Assembly: GCA_947176485.1 (NCBI GenBank)
Contig: CAMWQS010000013.1
Coordinates: forward strand, 1 to 19,727
Origin: an uncultured Clostridia bacterium
Lineage (GTDB): Bacteria > Bacillota > Clostridia > Christensenellales > Borkfalkiaceae
DNA length: 19,727 nucleotides
Direction of reading: 5' to 3'
The position numbers and the translations under genes were made by a program. Position 1 is the stretch's first letter, and the number at the start of each line of letters is the position of its first letter. This document shows, in pieces, positions 1 through 7,071 of this stretch. A model generated the notes under the pieces. It saw only the letters and a program-made list of their open reading frames with translations, was not told where the DNA came from and did no database searches.

Positions 1-239
1 TTTTTATACAGTAGTTATACAGCGGATATCCACAGTTTTTTTGTTTTTTAAATGTGCTTGAAAATACCCTTATTCTGTTGCTTTTTGCCCTTAAATTTGT
101 TATTATATTGGTGAAATTATAAAGGCGGAGGAAAGATATACACATTTCCCCAGCCCCTACTATTATAATTACTAAATAAATCTTTATTAATATAATTAAT
201 AAATTAAACGATAAAGATGGAATTTTACGGAGATTTACT
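1..239 (+). promoter_or_regulatory. dnaN upstream region with origin-like features
   Basis: No coding region is visible here. The first 35 bases hold ATATCCACA (26-34), one mismatch from the DnaA box TTATCCACA, and two TTATACAG words nearby. ATATACACA at 136-144 is also one mismatch from a DnaA box of the TTATACACA type. Positions 160-215 are almost pure A/T and could unwind easily. Together with dnaN directly downstream this resembles the dnaA-dnaN spacer that forms part of the origin in many Bacillota. dnaA itself is not in the window, so the origin call is an inference. Confidence 0.45.
78..106 (+). promoter_or_regulatory. Predicted sigma-A promoter for dnaN
   Basis: TTGCTT at 78-83 and TATTAT at 101-106 are separated by 17 bases, a good match to the housekeeping consensus. 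Transcription would start near 113, leaving an AT-rich leader of about 127 bases before dnaN. Confidence 0.5.
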
Positions 240-1346
240 ATGAAATGTGTTTGTGAAGGTATCGATTTATCCGATGCAGTGCTTAAAGTCGTTAAAGCTT
301 GCTCGTCAAAGACTACCGTACCCGTTTTAGAATGCGTTAAATTGTCGGCAAAGAACGATTGCTTGACTTTATCGGCAACGGACGGTGAAATTTCTATAAT
401 AAAAACCATAAAAGCAGAGGTTTACGAAGAAGGGGACGTGTGCGTTCCCGGTAAATATTTTGCAGATTTTATTAAAAAATTGGAAGGAGTGCAGATTTCT
501 TTATCCTCAGAAGGATCGAAAATGGATATTGAATACGCCGACAGCCAGACCACGATGCAGGTTTTGTCCGCCGAGGACTTCCCCCGCATCGATTTGGACA
601 TAACCGAGAACAGCTTCGTTATGAAAACGGCTGATTTGAAGGATTTTATCCGTTCAACGTCGTTTTGCTGCGCTGCGGACGATTCCAGACCCATTTTGAA
701 GGGCTGCCAATTCATTATAAACGGTAAAGAAATATGCGTAACCTCGCTTGACGGGTTCAGACTTGCGACCGTTAAGGGCGAATTAGTATCTTCCACGGGC
801 AATATGGAGATAATTTGCCCCGCAAGAACGCTTAACGAAATCGAAAAAATGATACCCGACAGCGAAGGAACTACTGAAATTTTCGTTCAGCGCGGCATAA
901 TTTTGGTTGCTTGCGACAATACGGTGTTGACTTCAAGGCTTTACGGCGGCGATTTCATTAAAAAAGAGAATATTATCCCCAAACACTTCGTTACCGAAGT
1001 GACGGTTGATAAGGACAAGCTTAAAGCCAGCATCGAAAGGGCGGCAATTCTCGTCAGAAACGACAAAAACAGCCTTATTTTATTCGATATAAGCGGCGAT
1101 AAGATTGAAATTTCATCCGCTTCGGAGATAGGCAACGTGCAAGAGCCCGTAAAAGCCGAAATAAAGGGCAAGGACGTTAAGATAGCAATGAACTCAAAGT
1201 TCATTATTGACGCCGTAAACGCGCTGCAGGAGAACGAAATAACGATGTCCTTTAACAACCATATCCAGCCGTTTATATGCCAAAACAAGGAAAATAAGGG
1301 CAAATTGTACCTTATTTTACCCGTAAGAACGAGTTCTAACGACTAA
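240..1346 (+). CDS. dnaN: DNA polymerase III beta subunit (sliding clamp)
   Basis: This 368-residue protein is the beta sliding clamp, the ring that holds the replicative polymerase on DNA and docks repair and replication partners. Its length matches the family. The N-terminus shows the typical region ending in VPVLECVKLSA, and the C-terminus ends in the usual LPVR-type strand followed by a short tail. The ATG at 240 is preceded by ACGGAGAT, a reasonable ribosome site. The gene has its own predicted promoter. What is odd is the downstream neighbour: recF and gyrB are expected after dnaN, but rpmH follows here on the same strand. Confidence 0.97.
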   Translation: MKCVCEGIDLSDAVLKVVKACSSKTTVPVLECVKLSAKNDCLTLSATDGEISIIKTIKAEVYEEGDVCVPGKYFADFIKKLEGVQISLSSEGSKMDIEYADSQTTMQVLSAEDFPRIDLDITENSFVMKTADLKDFIRSTSFCCAADDSRPILKGCQFIINGKEICVTSLDGFRLATVKGELVSSTGNMEIICPARTLNEIEKMIPDSEGTTEIFVQRGIILVACDNTVLTSRLYGGDFIKKENIIPKHFVTEVTVDKDKLKASIERAAILVRNDKNSLILFDISGDKIEISSASEIGNVQEPVKAEIKGKDVKIAMNSKFIIDAVNALQENEITMSFNNHIQPFICQNKENKGKLYLILPVRTSSND

Positions 1347-1374
1347 AATAAGGGATAGGAAGAGCTATTATTGC

Positions 1375-1404
1375 TTGACTTGAAAGATTATTTAATTATA
1401 TAAT
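1375..1404 (+). promoter_or_regulatory. Predicted strong sigma-A promoter for the rpmH operon
   Basis: TTGACT at 1375-1380 and a perfect TATAAT at 1399-1404 are separated by 18 bases. The start site would fall near 1411, giving a leader of about 38 bases to rpmH. This promoter separates the rpmH-rnpA-yidD-yidC-jag run from dnaN. Confidence 0.7.
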
Positions 1405-1448
1405 AGAAAAAGACATTTTTAAAAATAGGACCAAAAAAGAGGTAAATT

Positions 1449-1583
1449 ATGAAAAGAACTTATCAACCCAAGAAAAGACAGAGAAGCAAAGTTCACGGGT
1501 TCAGAAAGAGAATGGCGACTACCGCCGGCAGAAAAACTTTGAAAAGAAGAAGAAACAAGGGCAGAAAGAAGCTTACGGCTTAA
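1449..1583 (+). CDS. rpmH: Large ribosomal subunit protein bL34
   Basis: A 44-residue, strongly basic protein starting MKRTYQPKKRQR and containing HGFRKRM and TAGRKTLKRRR, the hallmarks of ribosomal protein L34, a structural component of the 50S subunit. The length is normal for the family. AGAGGT at 1438-1443 lies five bases before the ATG. rnpA begins four bases after the stop, the near-universal rpmH-rnpA pairing. Confidence 0.97.
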   Translation: MKRTYQPKKRQRSKVHGFRKRMATTAGRKTLKRRRNKGRKKLTA

Positions 1584-1586
1584 CGC

Positions 1587-1916
1587 GTGAAATACCTTAG
1601 AATTAAAAAAAACGCAGATTTTCAAAAGCTGTTTAACAAGGGGAAAAAAGTGTTTTCCCCTAATATTACGTTATTGTATTTTTCTGCACCAAAGCTTTCA
1701 ATGGGAGTTGCCGTTTCCAAAAAGCACGGTAAAGCCGTTTTAAGAAACAGAATTAAAAGGTTACTTAGGGCGGCGTTTGTGGAAACTTCCGACACGTTGG
1801 AAAAGAACTATTCCGTAATATTGATACCGAAAGTGGGTGGAGAGTACACCTTTGAAGCCTTTAAAAAAAGCCTTAAAAGTTGCTTTAAAAAGGTGAACGA
1901 ATGCGGGAAAAGCTGA
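1587..1916 (+). CDS. rnpA: Ribonuclease P protein component
   Basis: A 109-residue basic protein that binds the RNase P RNA and helps it remove 5' leaders from precursor tRNAs. The family RNR signature is present as VLRNRIKRLLRAAF near residues 51-64, and the N-terminal segment (KKNADFQKLFNKGKK) is typical. The start is GTG at 1587, chosen because it gives the conserved N-terminus. The gene follows rpmH by four bases and overlaps yidD by 16 bases, which suggests translational coupling along the operon. Confidence 0.95.
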   Translation: MKYLRIKKNADFQKLFNKGKKVFSPNITLLYFSAPKLSMGVAVSKKHGKAVLRNRIKRLLRAAFVETSDTLEKNYSVILIPKVGGEYTFEAFKKSLKSCFKKVNECGKS

Positions 1917-2191
1917 GAAGATTTTGTAGGGCCGCACGGCGTAAAGTTTTTAAGCCGTATTTTAAAATGATTTTTATGCGGCTTATAGTGTTCTATCAAC
2001 GGCACTTTTCAAAGCACACTTGTTTATACGAGCCGACCTGTTCGGAGTATATGAAACGGTCAATAAACAATAAGGGAGTGCTAAGAGGGATACTTATAGG
2101 CTGTTGGAGATTACTTCGGTGCAACCCGTTATCGAAGGGCGGATACGACCCGGCACCCGAAAGAAGATTGCGTTTAAAATGGGTGCTTTGA
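1901..2191 (+). CDS. yidD: Membrane protein insertion efficiency factor YidD
   Basis: A 96-residue protein of the YidD family, a small inner-face membrane protein that assists YidC-dependent insertion. The family core is clear: YQRHFSKHTCLYEPTCSEY, then a GCWRLLRCNPLSKGGYDP stretch carrying the conserved cysteines and the GGYDP motif. The N-terminus is basic and amphipathic, as expected for peripheral membrane attachment. The start overlaps the end of rnpA, with AAAGGTG a few bases upstream. The next gene, yidC, is unusually far away (286 bases), and that spacer is highly structured. Confidence 0.94.
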   Translation: MREKLRRFCRAARRKVFKPYFKMIFMRLIVFYQRHFSKHTCLYEPTCSEYMKRSINNKGVLRGILIGCWRLLRCNPLSKGGYDPAPERRLRLKWVL

Positions 2192-2199
2192 AGCGATTG

Positions 2200-2227
2200 A
2201 CCCCCACATATGCCGTAAATAACGGCA
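2200..2227 (+). repeat. Dispersed CCCCCA-ATATG motif, copy A
   Basis: ACCCCCACATATGCC is followed by a perfect 6-bp hairpin (TGCCGT, loop AAATA, ACGGCA). It shares CCCCCACATATGCC exactly with the copy at 8268. Confidence 0.6.
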
Positions 2228-2361
2228 AATTCTATCTGTTTAGCAGTCTCGGCGGCAGTAAGGAAAATGCAGCCGCCTCGGTCACCGCAAACGCCACTTA
2301 TGCGTTTGCTCATCTCAACCTTGCAAAACAGCGCACTGTGCTGTTTTGAGAAATCAAGGTT

Positions 2362-2396
2362 TAGTCCCCATATATGCCGCAAATAACGCATTTTTT
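2362..2396 (+). repeat. Dispersed CCCCCA-ATATG motif, copy B
   Basis: TCCCCATATATGCC followed by GCAAATAACG, closely matching copy A (GTAAATAACG) in the same orientation 165 bases downstream. It ends in a T6 run, so it could act as a weak terminator. Confidence 0.55.
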
Positions 2397-2456
2397 AAAG
2401 ATTGATTAGAGCAAAGCTGAGCTTAACGGAAGGGCAATTAAGGTACTTCGGTTAAG

Positions 2457-2478
2457 CGGAACGCTTACGGAACGCTTA
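2457..2478 (+). repeat. 11-bp tandem duplication at the yidC start
   Basis: CGGAACGCTTA occurs twice without a gap (2457-2467 and 2468-2478). The last A of the second unit is the A of the yidC ATG. The first unit begins at the last base of the hairpin arm at 2447-2457. No strong Shine-Dalgarno is present; ACGGA of the second unit is the best candidate. Confidence 0.7.
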
Positions 2479-3800
2479 TGAATTTATTAAATTTACTGAC
2501 AACAACTTCATCTAATTTTTATACGGTTGGAGTAGCGAACGTAAACGTAAACGACCTTAACTTTATCGGCAAGATAATCGGCTGGATATTCGATTTGTTT
2601 TCGAACTTCTACGGCGCGGTTGCCTTGGGCGTTATCGTGTTTACGCTTGCCTTAAAGACGCTGGTTCTTCCTTTGGATATTTATTCAAGGGTTAAAACGA
2701 AGAAACAGTCGCTTTTAATGGAGCGTATGCGCCCGCAGATGGAGAAGCTGCAAAAGCAGTACTCCAACGATAAGAATATGTACCAGCAGAAGGTTATGGA
2801 ATTGCAGAAAGCCAACGGTTACAATCCGCTTGGCGCGTGCCTTCCGATGATAGTTTCTCTCGTAATATTCATGGTGGTGTTAAGCTCGTTCTCGACTTAT
2901 TCAAACTACGCGATACTCCGCGATTACAGTGAGATGGCGAAGTATTATAACGAAAGCGTTGCAGTGTACGTTTTAGAAGACGGCGCGGAAAATCCCGAAC
3001 AGAGATTTTTAACGAAAGTTGAAGGAACGGACGATATTTACACGGTAGATTTTGAAAAATTTGCCGATTATAAAATAGTAGCGGACGCGAATGCGTATTA
3101 CGACGAGCATAAGGACGATAAAAACGAAAACGGCGAAAGCGTTATAACCGCCTCGAAAGAAGAATACGCACAAAGCGAAAAAGAAAAATTCCTTGAAAAG
3201 AAAGAGCAGGATAAGTGGGAAATAGTTTCAAACTTTATTGAGATACACGCACGCGAGTCTGCCGCTAAATATTACGATGAAAACAGCGACGGAATACACT
3301 TCGGCTGGATAGGCAACCTTTGGTATCCCGATTCAATGTTGAATAAAGAAGTTCCCGATTACGCAAAATTTACTTCGGCAACTACCCGTGCGGGAGTAAC
3401 CGTCAGTGAAATCGATTATAACAGCGTAACATACAACCTTGCCGATCAGAAGGGCAATTACAACGGCTATTTCGTTTTGATAGTGCTTTCTATCGGTTTG
3501 ATGTTCTTACAGCAGTTTATTATGATGAAGTCGCAAAAGGCGGCTAACGAGCTTTCTTCCGTGGACGGAAGTGCAGCAAAAACCAACAAATGGATGATGA
3601 TTATAATGCCCATTATGTTCGGTATGTTCTCGTTTATGTACAGTGCGGCGTTCTCAATATACATGATTACGAACACGCTGTACGGGCTTATTACGACGCT
3701 TATAATCAATAAAGTAGTAACCGTAAAGTTTGCTAATCAGCCGATAAAGACGGCGGCGTCAAACCGCCCGACAAGCAAGGCAAAAAGATTAAAAAAGTAA
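2478..3800 (+). CDS. yidC: Membrane protein insertase YidC/SpoIIIJ with an enlarged outer loop
   Basis: A 440-residue YidC/Oxa1 family insertase that places proteins in the cytoplasmic membrane, alone or with Sec. Predicted membrane segments are about residues 42-66, 116-138, 331-349, 372-390 and 392-411, the five-helix Gram-positive layout. NPLGACLPM (116-124) is the conserved start of the second helix, and the basic cytoplasmic hairpin lies between. Oddities: no lipoprotein signal or lipobox cysteine is visible at the N-terminus; the position normally held by the groove arginine in the first helix appears to be Lys60 (TLALKTLVLPL); and residues about 150-272 form a large charged insertion before FGWIGNLWYPD. 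The C-terminus is basic. The gene is upstream of jag, its standard partner. Confidence 0.95.
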   Translation: MNLLNLLTTTSSNFYTVGVANVNVNDLNFIGKIIGWIFDLFSNFYGAVALGVIVFTLALKTLVLPLDIYSRVKTKKQSLLMERMRPQMEKLQKQYSNDKNMYQQKVMELQKANGYNPLGACLPMIVSLVIFMVVLSSFSTYSNYAILRDYSEMAKYYNESVAVYVLEDGAENPEQRFLTKVEGTDDIYTVDFEKFADYKIVADANAYYDEHKDDKNENGESVITASKEEYAQSEKEKFLEKKEQDKWEIVSNFIEIHARESAAKYYDENSDGIHFGWIGNLWYPDSMLNKEVPDYAKFTSATTRAGVTVSEIDYNSVTYNLADQKGNYNGYFVLIVLSIGLMFLQQFIMMKSQKAANELSSVDGSAAKTNKWMMIIMPIMFGMFSFMYSAAFSIYMITNTLYGLITTLIINKVVTVKFANQPIKTAASNRPTSKAKRLKK

Positions 3801-3838
3801 GCTAAAACCCCGTTAGTTCAATGATATATGTGGGTCTA
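3801..3838 (-). repeat. Dispersed CCCCCA-ATATG motif, copy E (divergent)
   Basis: On the minus strand this reads GACCCACATATAT and then a segment with CTAACGGGGTTTTAGC, paralleling copy C at 4840 (GACCCTCATATAT, TTAACGGCGTTTT). It ends directly at the AAGGAGA ribosome site of jag, so it forms the whole yidC-jag spacer apart from that site. Confidence 0.45.
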
Positions 3839-3851
3839 AGGAGATATTGTA

Positions 3852-4784
3852 ATGGAAGAAAAGAACGTATTTACGGGTAAAACCGTAGACGAAGCGCTCG
3901 ACTTGGGGCTTGAAGCTTTGGGTCTTACGCTTGACCAAATCGATTACGAAGTATTGGAAGAAGGCAAGAAAAAGCTTTTCGGCTCGGTAAAGGCAGTAGT
4001 TAAAATTATTCCTAAGGGTGAGGCGAAGACCGAGGAAAAGGTTGTGGAAGAACCCGCGCCTACGGCTAAAATCGAAAAGAAAACCTTAAACGCAAAACCC
4101 GTTAAAAAGAGTGCGGAAAAGCCCGTAAAGGTGCGTAGCGGCGAAAGCGGCGACCCCGTGGAGTTTATAGACGGGCTACTCGTTAAACTCGGTATAGAGG
4201 GCAAAAGCGAGGTTGTAAGCGAAGAAAACGGTATCCATATAGAAATCAAGACCGAAAACTCCGCAAGGGTTATAGGCAAGCACGGCGACGTTTTAGACGC
4301 AATACAGAGCATTGCCGGTGCCGTTGCAAATATCGGCAACGACGAATACAAAAAGGTTATCGTAGACTGCGAGAGCTACCGCGCACAGCGTGAGCAGACG
4401 CTTAAAGACTTAGCGGTTAAGATTGCGAACAAGGCTGTAGAGACGGGCAGAAAGGTTATATTAGAACCTATGACTCCTTACGAGAGACGCGTTATTCACG
4501 CAACGCTTGCGGATAGCGAAGAAGTTAAAACGGCTTCCGAAGGCAGAGAGCCTGCAAGATATATCGTAGTTATTCCCAACAACGCAACCCCCGGCGACAG
4601 AGGTATAAGATTTGGCGACAGACACGGCCGCGGCGATAGACGCGGACACGGCGGCGACAGAAGGCGCGATAACCACCGCAGAGAGGGTGGTTCAAGACCT
4701 TCAAACGGCGGTGCAAGCCGTGGTAAAAAAGAGATACATTTCGGCACTTTCTTGGGAAACAGTAACGATAAACCTGAGGTTTAA
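3852..4784 (+). CDS. jag: RNA-binding protein Jag/KhpB (SpoIIIJ-associated)
   Basis: A 310-residue cytoplasmic RNA-binding protein. The Jag-N domain occupies about residues 3-52 (FTGKTVDEALDLGLEALG, KKLFGSVKA), an acidic/lysine linker runs to about 100, a KH domain with the GxxG loop as GKHG (142-145) spans about 103-170, and an R3H domain with RRVIH (212-216) spans about 178-242. In other Bacillota this protein (KhpB) works with KhpA as an RNA chaperone and is encoded next to yidC, as here. AAGGAGA lies eight bases before the ATG. The last 60 residues are rich in Arg, Gly and Asp (RGDRRGHGGDRRR), an RG-type disordered tail that is absent from the core family and may add RNA contacts. Confidence 0.95.
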   Translation: MEEKNVFTGKTVDEALDLGLEALGLTLDQIDYEVLEEGKKKLFGSVKAVVKIIPKGEAKTEEKVVEEPAPTAKIEKKTLNAKPVKKSAEKPVKVRSGESGDPVEFIDGLLVKLGIEGKSEVVSEENGIHIEIKTENSARVIGKHGDVLDAIQSIAGAVANIGNDEYKKVIVDCESYRAQREQTLKDLAVKIANKAVETGRKVILEPMTPYERRVIHATLADSEEVKTASEGREPARYIVVIPNNATPGDRGIRFGDRHGRGDRRGHGGDRRRDNHRREGGSRPSNGGASRGKKEIHFGTFLGNSNDKPEV

Positions 4785-4839
4785 TCCAAGTATCTTAACA
4801 GCATTAAATTGATACTAACAAATCACAAATCAAACGAAA

Positions 4840-4880
4840 GACCCTCATATATGCCTTAATTAACGGCGTTTTGGGGGTTT
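4840..4880 (+). repeat. Dispersed CCCCCA-ATATG motif, copy C, forming a hairpin
   Basis: ACCCTCA (4841-4847) pairs with TGGGGGT (4872-4878) with one wobble, and ATGCC (4851-4855) pairs with GGCGT (4865-4869), around the loop TTAATTAAC. A T-run follows at 4878-4881. It lies after jag and before the main terminator, and could help end jag transcription. Confidence 0.55.
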
Positions 4881-4895
4881 TAAAATGCAAAATAA

Positions 4896-4926
4896 AAGCC
4901 GTGTGCGGAATATCCGCACACGGCTT
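4896..4926. terminator. Bidirectional terminator between jag and pckG
   Basis: A perfect 13-bp stem, AAGCCGTGTGCGG with its complement, around the loop AATAT. The minus strand then reads TTTTATTTT, a good tail for pckG. The plus strand reads TTATTTATT, an adequate tail for jag. The two genes converge here. Confidence 0.9.
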
Positions 4927-4938
4927 ATTTATTACCTA

Positions 4939-6837
4939 TTATTTGTTTTCGGTTTTCTTGGTGGTCTTAGGCTTTGCGGGCTTTTCTTCCGCAGTCTTTG
5001 CGGGGGCCTTCTTCTCAACCTTGCAGTTTGCTTTTAAGGTTGCAAGGCAGTCCCAAAGCTCTTGGGGAATTCTGTCTTTAACAGTGCCGTTGTAGTAGCC
5101 TTCGATTTCCTCGGCTTCCTTTGCCCACTTCTCTTTATCAACTTCAAGGATAGACGCCAAGTCCTTAACGGTGAACTTCTTGCTCGCGCTGATTTCGTAA
5201 TCTAAATCGGTGAGGTCGATATCCTCGGGCTTAGGTACGTAGCCGATAGCCGTTTCTTCAGCGTCAACGGGAGTGTCCGAGCAACGCTTTAATATCCATT
5301 CCAGAACGCGCATATTGTCGCCGAAGCCGGGCCACATGAAGTTGCCGTCCTTATCCGTTCTGAACCAGTTTACGTTGAAAATTTTCGGGGGGTGTTTTAT
5401 CTTGGTGCCCATCTCAACCCAGTGGCCGAAGTAGTCGCCCATATGATAGCCCGCGAAAGGTTTCATTGCCATGGGGTCGTGGCGGAGCACGCCGACGGCG
5501 CCGGCAGCTGCCGCGGTGGTTTCGGACGACATTGCCGAGCCGATAAACACGCCGTGGTTCCAATCCCTTGCCTCGTACACGAGGGGAGTGGTTGAAGCCC
5601 TTCTTCCGCCGAAGATGATTGCGGAAAGGGGAACGGCATCAAGACCGTTTTCCTTTCCGAACTTGTCGGAAATGCAAGGGCAGTTGCCCGCGGGGGCGGT
5701 GAAACGGGAGTTAGGGTGCGCCGCGCAAGTCGATTTATCCTTCTTATCGAACTTAGCGGGACTCCAGGGCTTACCCGTCCAGTCGATGCAGTGTTCGGGG
5801 AGCTCTTTGGAAAGACCTTCCCACCAAACCGTCATATCGTCGGTGTTGAGTGCTACGTTTGTAAATATAGTTCCGCGCTTAGTTGATTCAAGCGCGTTTT
5901 TATTGCTGTGTTCGTTCGTGCCGGGGGCAACGCCGAAGAAGCCGTTTTCGGGGTTTACAGCCCAAAGTCTGCCGTCGTCGCCAACCCTTATCCAAGCGAT
6001 ATCGTCGCCGAGAGTTTCGATTTTATAGCCCAAATCAGCGTAATGTTTGGGGGGAATGAGCATTGCAAGGTTGGTTTTGCCGCAAGCGGAGGGGAAAGCT
6101 GCCGCAACGTACTTCTTTTCGCCGTCGGGGAAGGTTACGCCGAGGATAAGCATGTGCTCTGCCATCCAGCCCTCGTTTTTGCCGAGCCAAGAAGCTATAC
6201 GAAGTGCAAAGCACTTCTTGCCGAGGAGAACGTTGCCGCCGTATGCCGAGTTAACCGAGATAATAAGGTTATCTTCGGGGAAGTGCATTATGTATCTCTT
6301 TTCGGCGTCTACGTTGCATTTTGCGTGGAAACCTTTGATAAAATCGCCGTCTTTGCCGATTTTGTTTAAAACTGCCTTGCCTACACGCGTCATAATGTTC
6401 ATATTCAAAACGACGTAGATGCTGTCGGTAACCTCGATGCCGTATTTAGCAAAGCTGCTGCCCACGACGCCCATCGAGTAGGGGATAACGTACATCGTTC
6501 TGCCCTTCATCGAGCCGCGTGCAATCTCGTTTGCAAGCTCTTTCGCTTGTCTGGGGTCCATCCAGTAGTTGATTGGACCTGCGTCCTCTTGATTTTTGGT
6601 GCAGATAAACGTTCTGTCTTCAACGCGGGCCACGTCGTTCACCTTGGTGCGGTGAAGATAGCAGTCGGGAAGAAGGTGTTCGTTTAATTTGATAAGCTCG
6701 CCGCTCTTTACGGCTTCTTCTTTTAACGCTTTAATCTGGTCGGGGCTGCCGTCAATCCAGACGATTTTGTCGGGTTGGGCAAGGTCTGCGCTTTCTTGGA
6801 CGAAATCGAGGACCTTTTTATTCTTGGTCAATGCCAT
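4939..6837 (-). CDS. pckG: Phosphoenolpyruvate carboxykinase (GTP)
   Basis: A 632-residue GTP-type PEP carboxykinase, which interconverts oxaloacetate plus GTP with PEP, CO2 and GDP in the cytosol. FPSACGKTN (248-256) is the family nucleotide loop with its reactive cysteine C252. GDD at 278-280 and the KK pair at 207-208 fit the metal site, RTMYVIPYSMG (113-123) is typical, and HPNSRFTAPAGNCP (374-387) is the GTP-enzyme signature region. In fermentative anaerobes this enzyme often runs in the PEP-carboxylating direction; that direction is an inference here. The last 30 or so residues are a Lys/Ala/Pro/Thr-rich tail beyond the usual end. CTCCTT at 6847-6852 is a strong ribosome site on the minus strand. 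It is the only large gene read against the others. Confidence 0.97.
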   Translation of the reverse strand: MALTKNKKVLDFVQESADLAQPDKIVWIDGSPDQIKALKEEAVKSGELIKLNEHLLPDCYLHRTKVNDVARVEDRTFICTKNQEDAGPINYWMDPRQAKELANEIARGSMKGRTMYVIPYSMGVVGSSFAKYGIEVTDSIYVVLNMNIMTRVGKAVLNKIGKDGDFIKGFHAKCNVDAEKRYIMHFPEDNLIISVNSAYGGNVLLGKKCFALRIASWLGKNEGWMAEHMLILGVTFPDGEKKYVAAAFPSACGKTNLAMLIPPKHYADLGYKIETLGDDIAWIRVGDDGRLWAVNPENGFFGVAPGTNEHSNKNALESTKRGTIFTNVALNTDDMTVWWEGLSKELPEHCIDWTGKPWSPAKFDKKDKSTCAAHPNSRFTAPAGNCPCISDKFGKENGLDAVPLSAIIFGGRRASTTPLVYEARDWNHGVFIGSAMSSETTAAAAGAVGVLRHDPMAMKPFAGYHMGDYFGHWVEMGTKIKHPPKIFNVNWFRTDKDGNFMWPGFGDNMRVLEWILKRCSDTPVDAEETAIGYVPKPEDIDLTDLDYEISASKKFTVKDLASILEVDKEKWAKEAEEIEGYYNGTVKDRIPQELWDCLATLKANCKVEKKAPAKTAEEKPAKPKTTKKTENK

Positions 6838-6898
6838 AATAATCTACTCCTTAAAATTGAAAACTGATTAGGTTGAAGCGAAAACTTCTACGAATACT

Positions 6899-6927
6899 AT
6901 TATATTATAAACTGTCAAAAAAATCAA
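6899..6927 (-). promoter_or_regulatory. Predicted sigma-A promoter for pckG
   Basis: Read on the minus strand, TTGATT (6927-6922) and TATAAT (6904-6899) are 17 bases apart. Transcription would start near 6892, giving a leader of about 55 bases. A TTGACA also overlaps this region but is too close to either TATAAT to be its partner. Confidence 0.5.
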
Positions 6928-7071
6928 ATTAATGAGTTAAAGAATTATGAAAATAAACACACAAAAAGAACATAATTTTACAAATTATTATAAAATACGC
7001 GCAGCGGGAATATTTATAATAAGAGAAAGTTAACTAATTTATTGCGCGGGACGGCGCGGTTAAAGGAAGTT

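Larger units (their letters stand above)
2192..2477 (+). promoter_or_regulatory. Structured yidD-yidC spacer with about six hairpins
   Basis: No convincing gene lies here. Consecutive inverted repeats are: TGCCGT/ACGGCA (2211-2227); GGCGGC/GCCGCC (2251-2277); GCAAACGC/GCGTTTGC, a perfect 8-bp stem (2287-2309); a two-part stem with AACCTTG/CAAGGTT outside and an 11-bp CAAAACAGCGC arm with a 3-base loop inside (2317-2361); a weak ATGC-based stem followed by six Ts (2374-2396); and an 11-bp stem with one mismatch (2421-2457). Two copies of the dispersed CCCC-ATATG motif lie at 2200 and 2365. It may be an RNA leader controlling yidC, a processing region or a cluster of repeats. The role is unknown. 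Confidence 0.5.

Noticed and set aside
2104..2349. An 81-codon plus-strand frame from within yidD into the spacer, considered as a MifM-like leader peptide for yidC
   Set aside because: It starts inside yidD in another frame, has no ribosome site and no membrane segment as MifM has. The sequence is better explained by the hairpins.
1996..2391. A 131-codon minus-strand frame across yidD and the spacer
   Set aside because: More than a third of it is antisense to conserved yidD, and no promoter or ribosome site is seen. Its IYGICGG stretch comes from the repeat motif.
5392..6418. Several plus-strand frames opposite pckG
   Set aside because: All are antisense to an intact PEP carboxykinase and have no family-like sequence.
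7015..7020. TATAAT as a -10 box for the hypothetical gene
   Set aside because: No acceptable -35 box is found 16 to 18 bases upstream, so I did not call a promoter, although the gene must have one nearby.
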